Origin: Calliopsis andreniformis
Taxonomy: Eukaryota > Arthropoda > Insecta > Hymenoptera > Andrenidae
Direction: 5' to 3'
Length of the DNA: 64,000 nt
Assembly: GCF_051401765.1 (NCBI RefSeq)
Contig: NW_027480422.1
Coordinates: 25,562,001 to 25,626,000 of the forward strand
The position numbers and the translations under genes were made by a program. The notes under the pieces were generated by a model that was not told the DNA's origin, made no database searches, and saw only the letters and a list, made by a program, of their open reading frames with translations. Shown piece by piece: positions 53,101 through 64,000 of the stretch (position 1 is the stretch's first letter; each line of letters starts with the position of its first letter).

Positions 53101-56100
53101 TTCTACGATACGGGCAACCTAGGCTCCACTCTAGGGCGTCGTTCCACCACATTGAATAGCTGCGGCCTTAGAAGTCAACGCCAGAAGCATAAAATGCCAT
53201 ATAAATACAACAGTTGTTCCACTGTATAATATGAATAATTGCAAACAGTGTGGAAGTAATGGTCATTTCTACGTACCGGGCAACCTAGGCTTCACACTAG
53301 GGCGTTGCTCAACCACATCGGATAGCTACGGCCCTAGAAGACAACGCCATAACTATAAAATACAATATAAATACAACAGTCTATCCATCGTATAAAACGA
53401 ATAATTGCAACCAGTCTGATAGTTATGGTCATTTCTACGTTCCGGGCAACCTAGGCTTCACTCTAGGGCGTTGCTCCACCAGATCGAATAGTTAGGGCCT
53501 AAGAAGTCAACGCCAGAAGCATAAAATACAATACAGATACAACAGTTTTTCAACCTTATAACAGGAATAATTGCAAGCAGTGTGAAAGATATGGTCATTT
53601 CTACGTTGCGAGCATCCTAGGCTTCACTCTAGGGCATTGCTCCACCACATCGAATAGCTACGGCCTTAGAAGTCAACGCCATAACTATAAAAAACAATAT
53701 AAATACAACAGTTTTTCCACTGTATAAAATGAATAATTGCAAACAGTGTGGAGGTAATGGTCATTTCTACCTTCCGGGCAACCTAGGCTTCACTCTAGGG
53801 CGTTGTTCCACCACATCGAATAGCCACGGCCTTCGGAGTCAACGCCAGAGGCATAAAATACAAAATAAATACAACAGTTTTTCCATCGTATAACAAGAAT
53901 AATTGCAACCAGTGTGAAAGTGATGGTCATTTCAGCATTCCGGGCAACCTAGGCTTCACTCTAGGGCCATGCTCCACCAGATCGAATAGTTGGGGCCTAA
54001 GAAGTCAACGCCAGAAGCATAAAATACAATATAAATACAACAGTTTTTCCCTTGTATAACAGGAATAATTGCAACCAGTGTGAAAGCTATGGTCATTTCT
54101 ACGTTCCGGGCAACCTAGGCTTCACTCTAGGGCGTTGCTCCACCACATCGAATAGCTGCGGCCTTAGAAGTCAATGCCAGAAGCATAAAATACAATATAA
54201 ATGCAACACTTTTTCCATCGTATAACAGGAGTAATTGCAACCAGAGTGAAGGTGATGGTCATTTCTCAGTTCCGGACAACCTAGGCTTCACTATCGAGCG
54301 TTGCTCCACCAGATCGAATAGCTAGGACCTTAGAAGTCAACGCCAGAAGCACAAAATAAAATAGAAATACAACAGTTATTCCATCGTATAACAGGAATAA
54401 TTACCACCAGTGTGAAAGTAATGGGCATTTCTACGTTCCGGGCAACCTAGGCTTCACTCTAGGGCGTTGGTCCACCAGATACAATAGCTAGGGCCTAAGA
54501 AGTCAACGCCATGAGCACCAAATACAAAATAAATACAACAGCTATTCCATCGTATAAAACGAATAATTGCAACAAGTATGAAAGCTATGGTCATTTATAC
54601 GTTCCGGGCAACCTAGGCTTCACCCTAGGGCGTTGCTCAACCACATCGAATAGCTACGGCCGTAGAAGACAACGGCATAACCATAAAATACAATATAAAT
54701 ACAACAGTCTTTCCATCGTATAAAACGAATAATAGCAACCAGTCTGATAGTTATGGTCATTTCTACGTTCCGGGCAATCTAGGCTTCTGTCTAGGGCGTT
54801 GCTCCACCAGATCGAATAGTTAGGGCCTAACAAGTCAACGCCAGAAGCATAAAGTACAATATAAATACAACAGCTTTACCATCGTATAACAGGAATAATT
54901 GCAACCAGTGTGAAAGGTATGGTCATTTCTAGGTTCGGGCAACCTAGGCTTCACTCTAGGTCGTTGCTCCACCACATCGAATAGTTGCGGCCTTAGAAGC
55001 CAACGCCAGAAGCATAAAATACAATATAAATACAACAGTTTTTCAATCGTATAACAGGAATAATTGCAAACAGTGTTAAAGATATAGTCATTTCTACGTT
55101 GCGGGCATCCTAGGCTTCACTCTAGGGCATTGCTCCACCACCTCGAATAGCTACGGCCTTAGAAGTCAACGCCTGAAGCATAAAATATAATATAAGTTCA
55201 ACAGTTTTTCCATCGTATAACAAGAATAATTGCAACCAGTGTGAAAGTGATTGTCATTTCAGCATTCCGGGCAACCTAGGCTTCACCCTAGGGCCATGCT
55301 GCACCAGATCGAATAGTTAGGGCCTAAGAAGTCAACGCCAGAAGCATAAAATACAATATAAATACAACAGTTTTTCCCTTGTACAACAGGAATAATTGCA
55401 ACCAGTGTGAAAGATATGGTCATTTCTATGATACGGGCAACTTGGGCTTCACGCTAGAGCGTCGTTCCACCAGATCGAATAGTTAGGGCCTAAGAAGTCT
55501 ACGCCAGAAGCATAAAATACAATACAGATACAACAGTTTTTCAACCTTATAACAGGAATAATTGCAAACAGTGTGAAAGATATGGTCATTTCTACGTTGC
55601 GAGCATCCTAGGCTTCACTCTAGGGCATTGCTCCACCACATCGAATAGCTACGGCCTTAGAAGTCAACGCCATAACTATAAAAAACAATATAAATACAAC
55701 AGTTTTTCCACTGTATAAAATGAATAATTGCAAACAGTGTGGAGGTAATGGTCATTTCTACCTTCCGGGCAACCTAGGCTTCACTCTAGGGCGTTGTTCC
55801 ACCACATCGAATAGCTACGGCCTTAGAAGTCAACGCCTGAAGCATAAAATACAAAATAAATACAACAGTTTTTCCATCGTATAACAAGAATAATTGCAAC
55901 CAGTGTGAAAGTGATGGTCATTTCAGCATTCCGGGCAACCTAGGCTTCACTCTAGGGCCATGCTCCACCAGATCGAATAGTTGGGGCCAAAGAAGTCAAC
56001 GCCAGAAGCATAAAATACAATATAAATACAACAGTCTTTCCCTTGTACAACAGGAATAATTGCAACCAGTGTGAAAGATATGGTCATTTCTATGATACGG

Positions 56101-59100
56101 GCAACTTGGGTTTCACGCTAGAGCGTCGTTCCACCAGATCGAATAGTTAGGGCCTAAGAAGTCAACGCCATAACTATAAAAAACAATATAAATACAACAG
56201 TTTTTCCACTGTATAAAATGAATAATTGCATACAGTGTGGAGGTAATGGTCATTTCTACCTTCCGGGCAACCTAGGCTTCACTCTAGGGCGTTGTTCCAC
56301 CACATCGAATAGTCACGGCCTTCGGAGTCAACGCCAGAGGCATAAAATACAAAATAAATACAACAGTTTTTCCATCGTATAAAACGAATAATTGCAACAA
56401 GTATGAAAGCTATGGTCATTTCTACGTTCCGGGCAACCTAGGCTTCACTCTAGGGCGTTGCTCCACCAGATCGAATAGTTAGGGCCTAAGAAGTCAACGC
56501 CAGAAGCATAAAATACAATACAGATACAACAGTTTTTCAACCTTATAACAGGAATAATTGCAAGCAGTGTGAAAGATATGGTCATTTCTACGTTGCGAGC
56601 ATCCTAGGCTTCACTCTAGGGCATTGCTCCACCACATCGAATAGCTACGGCCTTAGAAGTCAACGCCATAACTATAAAAAACAATATAAATACAACAGTT
56701 TTTCCACTGTATAAAATGAATAATTGCAAACAGTGTGGAGGTAATGGTCATTTCTACCTTCCGGGCAACCTAGGCTTCACTCTAGGGCGTTGTTCCACCA
56801 CATCGAATAGCCACGGCCTTCGGAGTCAACGCCAGAGGCATAAAATACAAAATAAATACAACAGTTTTTCCATCGTATAACAAGAATAATTGCAACCAGT
56901 GTGAAAGTGATGGTCATTTCAGCATTCCGGGCAACCTAGGCTTCACTCTAGGGCCATGCTCCACCAGATCGAATAGTTGGGGCCTAAGAAGTCAACGCCA
57001 GAAGCATAAAATACAATATAAATACAACAGTTTTTCCCTTGTATAACAGGAATAATTGCAACCAGTGTGAAAGCTATGGTCATTTCTACGTTCCGGGCAA
57101 CCTAGGCTTCACTCTAGGGCGTTGCTCCACCACATCGAATAGCTGCGGCCTTAGAAGTCAATGCCAGAAGCATAAAATACAATATAAATGCAACACTTTT
57201 TCCATCGTATAACAGGAGTAATTGCAACCAGTGTGAAAGTGATGGTCATTTCTACGTTCCGGGCAACCTAGGCTTCAGTCTAGGGCGTGGTTCCCCCAGA
57301 TCGAATAGTTAGGGCCTAAGAAGCCTACGCCAGAAGCATAAAATATAATATAAATACCACAGTTTTTCCATCGTATAACAGGAATAATTGCAACCAGAGT
57401 GAAGGTGATGGTCATTTCTCAGTTCCGGACAACCTAGGCTTCACTATCGAGCGTTGCTCCACCAGATCGAATAGCTAGGACCTTAGAAGTCAACGCCAGA
57501 AGCACAAAATAAAATAAAAATACAACAGTTATTCCATCGTATAACAGGAATAATTACCACCAGTGTGAAAGTAATGGGCATTTCTACGTTCCGGGCAACC
57601 TAGGCTTCACTCTAGGGCGTTGGTCCACCAGATACAATAGCTAGGGCCTAAGAAGTCAACGCCAGGAGCACCAAATACAAAATAAATACAACAGCTATTC
57701 CATCGTATAAAACGAATAATTGCAACAAGTATGAAAGCTATGGTCATTTATACGTTCCGGGCAACCTAGGCTTCACCCTAGGGCGTTGCTCAACCACATC
57801 GAATAGCTACGGCCCTAGAAGACAACGCCATAACCATAAAATACAATATAAATACAACAGTCTTTCCATCGTATAAAACGAATAATAGCAACCAGTCTGA
57901 TAGTTATGGTCATTTCTGCGTTCCGGGCAATCTAGGCTTCTGTCTAGGGCGTTGCTCCACCAGATCGAATAGTTAGGGCCTAACAAGTCAACGCCAGAAG
58001 CATAAAGTACAATATAAATACAACAGCTTTACCATCGTATAACAGGAATAATTGCAACCAGTGTGAAAGGTATGGTCATTTCTAGGTTCGGGCAACCTAG
58101 GCTTCACTCTAGGTCGTTGCTCCACCACATCGAATAGTTGCGGCCTTAGAAGCGAACGCCAGAAGCATAAAATACAATATAAATACAACAGTTTTTCAAT
58201 CGTGTAACAGGAATAATTGCAAACAGTGTTAAAGATATAGTCATTTCTACGTTGCGGGCATCCTAGGCTTCACTCTAGGGCATTGCTCCACCACATCGAA
58301 CAGCTACGGCCTTAGAAGTCAACGCCTGAAGCATAAAATATAATATAAGTTCAACAGTTTTTCCATCGTATAACAAGAATAATTGCAACCTGTGTGAAAG
58401 TGATGGTCATTTCAGCATTCCGGGCAACCTAGGCTTCACTCTAGGGCCATGCTCCACCACATCGAATAGTTAGGGCCTAAGAAGTCAACGCCAGAAGCAT
58501 AAAATACAATATAAATACAACAGTTTTTCCCTTGTACAACAGGAATAATTGCAACCAGTGTGAAAGCTATGGTCATTTCTACGTTCCGGGCAACCTAGGC
58601 TTCACTCTAGGGCGTTGCTCCACCACATCGAATAGCTGCGGCCTTAGAAGTCAACGCCAGAAGCATAAAATACAATATAAATACAACACTTTTTCCATCG
58701 TATAACAGTAATAATTGCAACCAGTGTGAAAGTGATGGTCATTTCTACGTTCCGGGCAACCTAGGCTTCAGTCTAGGGCGTGGTTCCCCCAGATCGAATA
58801 GTTAGGGCCTAAGAAGCCTACGCCAGAAGCATAAAATACAATATAAATACCACAGTTTTTCCATCGTATAACAGGAATAATTGCAACCAGAGTGAAGGTG
58901 ATGGTCATTTCTCAGTTCCGGGCAACCTAGGCTTCACTATCGAGCGTTGCTCCACCAGATCGAAGAGCTAGGACCTTAGAAGTCAACGCCAGAAGCACAA
59001 AATAAAATAAAAATACAACAGTTATTCCATCGTATAACAGGAATAATTACCACCAGTGTGAAAGTAATGGGCATTTCTACGTTCCGTGCAACCTAGGCTT

Positions 59101-62100
59101 CACTCTAGGGCGTTGGTCCACCAGGCCGAATAGTTAGGGCCCTAGAAAACAACTCCAGACGCATAAAATACAATATAAATACAACAGTCTTTCCTCGGTA
59201 TAAAACGAATAATCGCAACCAGTATGAAAGCTATGGTCATTTCTACGTTCCGGGCAACCTAGGCTTCACTCTAGGGCGTTGCTCCACCAGATCGAATAGT
59301 TAGGGCCTAAGAAGTCAACGCCAGAAGCATAAAATACAATACAGATACAACAGTTTTTCAACCTTATAACAGGAATAATTGCAAGCAGTGTGAAAGATAT
59401 GGTCATTTCTACGTTGCGTGCATCCTAGGCTTCACTCTAGGGCATTGCTCCACCACATCGAATAGCTACGGCCTTAGAAGTCAACGACATAACTATAAAA
59501 AACAATATAAATACAACAGTTTTTCCACTGTATAAAATGAATAATTGCAAACAGTGTGGAGGTAATGGTCATTTCTACCTTCCGGGCAACCTAGGCTTCA
59601 CTCTAGGGCGTTGTTCCACCACATCGAATAGCCACGGCCTTCGGAGTCAACGCCAGAGGCATAAAATACAAAATAAATACAACAGTTTTTCCATCGTATA
59701 ACAAGAATAATTGCAACCAGTGTGAAAGTGATGGTCATTTCAGCATTCCGGGCAACCTAGGCTTCACTCTAGGGCCATGCTCCACCAGATCGAATAGTTG
59801 GGGCCTAAGAAGTCAACGCCAGAAGCATAAAATACAATATAAATACAACAGTTTTTCCCTTGTATAACAGGAATAATTGCAACCAGTGTGAAAGCTATGG
59901 TCATTTCTACGTTCCGGGCAACCTAGGCTTCACTCTAGGGCGTTGCTCCACCACATCGAATAGCTGCGGCCTTAGAAGTCAATGCCAGAAGCATAAAATA
60001 CAATATAAATGCAACACTTTTTCCATCGTATAACAGGAGTAATTGCAACCAGTGTGAAAGTGATGGTCATTTCTACGTTCCGGGCAACCTAGGCGTCAGT
60101 CTAGGGCGTGGTTCCCCCAGATCGAATAGTTAGGGCCTAAGAAGCCTACGCCAGAAGCATAAAATATAATATAAATACCACAGTTTTTCCATCGTATAAC
60201 AGGAATAATTGCAACCAGAGTGAAGGTGATGGTCATTTCTCAGTTCCGGACAACCTAGGCTTCACTATCGAGCGTTGCTCCACCAGATCGAATAGCTAGG
60301 ACCTTAGAAGTCAACGCCAGAAGCACAAAATAAAATAAAAATACAACAGTTATTCCATCGTATAACAGGAATAATTACCACCAGTGTGAAAGTAATGGGC
60401 ATTTCTACGTTCCGGGCAACCTAGGCTTCACTCTAGGGCGTTGGTCCACCAGATACAATAGCTAGGGCCTAAGAAGTCAACGCCATGAGCACCAAATACA
60501 AAATAAATACAACAGCTATTCCATCGTATAAAACGAATAATTGCAACAAGTATGAAAGCTATGGTCATTTATACGTTCCGGGCAACCTAGGCTTCACCCT
60601 AGGGCGTTGCTCAACCACATCGAATAGCTACGGCCGTAGAAGACAACGGCATAACCATAAAATACAATATAAATACAACAGTCTTTCCATCGTATAAAAC
60701 GAATAATAGCAACCAGTCTGATAGTTATGGTCATTTCTACGTTCCGGGCAATCTAGGCTTCTGTCTAGGGCGTTGCTCCACCAGATCGAATAGTTAGGGC
60801 CTAACAAGTCAACGCCAGAAGCATAAAGTACAATATAAATACAACAGCTTTACCATCGTATAACAGGAATAATTGCAACCAGTGTGAAAGGTATGGTCAT
60901 TTCTAGGTTCGGGCAACCTAGGCTTCACTCTAGGTCGTTGCTCCACCACATCGAATAGTTGCGGCCTTAGAAGCCAACGCCAGAAGCATAAAATACAATA
61001 TAAATACAACAGTTTTTCAATCGTATAACAGGAATAATTGCAAACAGTGTTAAAGATATAGTCATTTCTACGTTGCGGGCATCCTAGGCTTCACTCTAGG
61101 GCATTGCTCCACCACCTCGAATAGCTACGGCCTTAGAAGTCAACGCCTGAAGCATAAAATATAATATAAGTTCAACAGTTTTTCCATCGTATAACAAGAA
61201 TAATTGCAACCAGTGTGAAAGTGATTGTCATTTCAGCATTCCGGGCAACCTAGGCTTCACCCTAGGGCCATGCTGCACCAGATCGAATAGTTAGGGCCTA
61301 AGAAGTCAACGCCAGAAGCATAAAATACAATATAAATACAACAGTTTTTCCCTTGTACAACAGGAATAATTGCAACCAGTGTGAAAGATATGGTCATTTC
61401 TATGATACGGGCAACTTGGGCTTCACGCTAGAGCGTCGTTCCACCAGATCGAATAGTTAGGGCCTAAGAAGTCTACGCCAGAAGCATAAAATACAATACA
61501 GATACAACAGTTTTTCAACCTTATAACAGGAATAATTGCAAACAGTGTGAAAGATATGGTCATTTCTACGTTGCGAGCATCCTAGGCTTCACTCTAGGGC
61601 ATTGCTCCACCACATCGAATAGCTACGGCCTTAGAAGTCAACGCCATAACTATAAAAAACAATATAAATACAACAGTTTTTCCACTGTATAAAATGAATA
61701 ATTGCAAACAGTGTGGAGGTAATGGTCATTTCTACCTTCCGGGCAACCTAGGCTTCACTCTAGGGCGTTGTTCCACCACATCGAATAGCTACGGCCTTAG
61801 AAGTCAACGCCTGAAGCATAAAATACAAAATAAATACAACAGTTTTTCCATCGTATAACAAGAATGATTGCAACCAGTGTGAAAGTGATGGTCATTTCAG
61901 CATTCCGGGCAACCTAGGCTTCACTCTAGGGCCATGCTCCACCAGATCGAATAGTTGGGGCCAAAGAAGTCAACGCCAGAAGCATAAAATACAATATAAA
62001 TACAACAGTCTTTCCCTTGTACAACAGGAATAATTGCAACCAGTGTGAAAGATATGGTCATTTCTATGATACGGGCAACTTGGGTTTCACGCTAGAGCGT

Positions 62101-62355
62101 CGTTCCACCAGATCGAATAGTTAGGGCCTAAGAAGTCAACGCCATAACTATAAAAAACAATATAAATACAACAGTTTTTCCACTGTATAAAATGAATAAT
62201 TGCATACAGTGTGGAGGTAATGGTCATTTCTACCTTCCGGGCAACCTAGGCTTCACTCTAGGGCGTTGTTCCACCACATCGAATAGCCACGGCCTTCGGA
62301 GTCAACGCCAGAGGCATAAAATACAAAATAAATACAACAGTTTTTCCATCGTATA
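47166..62355 (+). repeat. Family of large HOR blocks (38, 18, 17 and about 18 monomers)
   Basis: The same leading monomers, marked by gctccaccag followed by aatacaatacagatac, start at 47166, 53473, 56460 and 59281. Block lengths are therefore 6307, 2987 and 2821 bp, with the last block ending near 62355. Each length is a monomer multiple minus one base, because each block carries the same one-base loss (ggttcgggc). Open frames at 48694, 54835, 57988 and 60809 (minus) and at 54511 and 60485 (plus) are repeats of the same satellite positions. The longest block holds an inserted segment like the 17-monomer HOR. Confidence 0.78.
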
Positions 62356-64000
62356 ACAAGAATAATTGCAACCAGTGTGAAAGTGATGGTCATTTCAGCA
62401 TTCCGGGCAACCTAGGCTTCACTCTAGGGCCATGCTCCACCAGATCGAATAGTTGGGGCCAAAGAAGTCAACGCCAGAAGCATAAAATACAATATAAATA
62501 CCACAGTTTTTCCATCGTATAACAGGAATAATTGCAACCAGAGTGAAGGTGATGGTCATTTCTCAGTTCCGGGCAACCTAGGCTTCACTATCGAGCGTTG
62601 CTCCACCAGATCGAATAGCTAGGACCTTAGAAGTCAACGCCTGAAGCACAAAATAAAATAAAAATACAACAGTTATTCCATCGTATAACAGGAATAATTA
62701 ACACCAGTGTGAAAGTAATGGGCATTTCTACGTTCCGTGCAACCTAGGCTTCACTCTAGGGCGTTGGTCCACCAGGCCGAATAGTTAGGGCCCTAGAAAA
62801 CAACTCCAGACGCATAAAATACAATATAAATACAACAGTCTTTCCACGGTATAAAACGTATAATTGCAACCAGTATGAATGTTATGGTCATTCCTACGTT
62901 CCGGGCAACCTAGGCTTCACTCTGGGGCGTTGGTCCACCAGATCCAATACCTAGGGCCTAAGAAGTCAACGCCAGGAGCACCAAATACAAAATAAATACA
63001 ACAGCTTTTCCGTCGTATAAAACGAATAATTGCAACAAGTATGAAAGCTATGGTCATTTATACGTTCCGGGCAACCTAGGCTTCACTCTAGGGCGTTGCT
63101 CAACCACATCGAATAGCTACGGCCCTAGAAGACAACGCCGTAACTATAAAATACAATATAAATACAACAGCCTTTCCATCGTATAAAACGAATAATTGCA
63201 ACCTGTCTGATAGTTATGGTCATTTCTACGTTCCGGGCAATCTAGGCTTCTCTCTAGGGCGTTGCTCCACCAGATCGAATAGTTAGGGCCTAACAAGTCA
63301 ACGCCAGAAGCATAAAATACAATATAAATACAACTGCTTTACCATCGTATAACAGGAATAATTGCAACCAGTGTGAAAGATGTGGTCATTTCTACGATAC
63401 GGGCAACCTAGGCTGCACTCTAGGGCGTCGTTCCACCACATCGAATAGCTGCGGCCTTAGAAGTCTACGCCAGAAGCGTAAAATACAATACAGATACAAC
63501 AGTTTTTCAACTTTATAACAGGAATAATTGCAAACAGTGTGAAAGATATGGTCATTCCTACGTTGCGAGCATCCTAGGCTTCACTCTAGGGCATTGCTCC
63601 ACCACATCGAATAGATACGGCCTTAGAAGTCAACGCCATAACTATAAAAAACAATATAAATACAACAGTTTTTCCACTGTATAAAATGAATAATTGCAAA
63701 CAGTGTGGTGGTAATGGTCATTTCTACCTTCCGGGCAACCTAGGCTTCACTCTAGGGCGTTGTTTCACCACATCGAATAGCTACGGCCTTCGGAGTCAAC
63801 GCCAGAGGCATAAAATACAAAATAAATACAACAGTTTTTCCCTTGTATAACAGGAATAATTGCAACCAGTGTGAAAGCTATGGTCATTTCTACGTTCCGG
63901 GCAACCTAGGCTTCACTCTAGGGCGTTGCTCCACCACATCGAATAGCTGCGGCCTTAGAAGTCAACGCCAGAAGCATAAAATACAATATAAATACACCAC
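62356..64000 (+). repeat. Mixed satellite to the window edge
   Basis: About ten monomers combining subtypes seen at 48000-50000 and 52800-53200. The array is still in progress at the last base, so it extends beyond the window. Confidence 0.8.

Larger units (their letters stand above)
1..64000 (+). repeat. 166-bp tandem satellite array (about 368 monomers)
   Basis: The motif tacgttccgg recurs at 141, 307, 473 and 639, and the same 166-bp spacing holds across the window. All monomers read in the same direction. Some are off by one base, for example a one-base loss near 3802 and near 10031, and a one-base gain near 31334. Divergence between neighbouring monomers is moderate, while monomers one HOR period apart are nearly identical. 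A period of 166 bp is close to nucleosome length, as in many centromeric satellites; a centromeric role is inferred, not shown. Because 166 is not a multiple of 3, any frame changes phase at each monomer, so long ORFs are not expected and none with conserved meaning is seen. The only interruptions are the two LTR inserts. Confidence 0.98.

Noticed and set aside
54511..54723. Plus-strand 70-codon frame, repeated at 60485
   Set aside because: It is created by a single change making ATG in one monomer (catgagcacc where relatives have caggagcacc) and reads plain satellite.
1..64000. CRISPR array
   Set aside because: The period is 166 bp with similarity over the full unit and no unique spacers between short repeats.
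1..64000. TATAAATA in every monomer as a promoter
   Set aside because: It sits in the AT-rich half of a satellite with no downstream transcription unit. Without expression data it is composition, not a supported promoter.

Overview
This window is almost entirely satellite DNA. A head-to-tail tandem repeat with a 166-bp period runs from base 1 to base 64000, and I saw no inverted monomers. It is broken only by two copies of one 1412-bp insert. After removing the inserts, about 61.2 kb of satellite remains, or roughly 368 monomers. I find no credible protein-coding gene, rRNA, tRNA, CRISPR array or bacterial-type operon. The layout suggests eukaryotic heterochromatin, such as a centromeric or pericentromeric block. 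The insert has the ends and target-site duplication of a solo LTR. If it belongs to the BEL/Pao superfamily, as its TGTTGG start and 5-bp duplication weakly suggest, the host is an animal, because BEL/Pao is restricted to metazoans. I cannot name the species.

Layout. Bases 1-2988 are diverged satellite. Bases 2989-16688 form a 13.7-kb unit, followed directly by a second copy at 16689-28728. Each copy carries the solo LTR (4186-5597 and 17886-19297), flanked by the 5-bp duplication TAGGG. Within each copy lies a 15-monomer higher-order repeat (HOR, about 2490 bp) and then a 3-monomer HOR (498 bp). The second copy is exactly 10 monomers shorter: it lacks a 4-monomer block and two of the five 498-bp units. 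Bases 29335-34380 hold a 14-monomer HOR (2324 bp). Bases 34381-39174 are mixed satellite. Bases 39175-46498 hold a 17-monomer HOR (2822 bp). From 47166 onwards the array is built of larger related blocks of 6307, 2987 and 2821 bp and a fourth block to about 62355, followed by mixed satellite to the end.

The monomer has a GC-richer half with nested short inverted repeats (CCTAG/CTAGG, GGCGTTG/CAACGCC and TTAGG-G-CCTAA) and an AT-rich half. The window mainly records how the array evolved: one LTR insertion, LTR-LTR recombination to a solo LTR, a large tandem duplication, then whole-monomer gains or losses and at least one short gene-conversion-like patch. The least expected feature is the solo LTR itself, which carries an unusually dense set of perfect inverted repeats, three of them with 11-bp arms. 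I see no hidden multi-gene system, and the short open frames present are chance readings through satellite or LTR.
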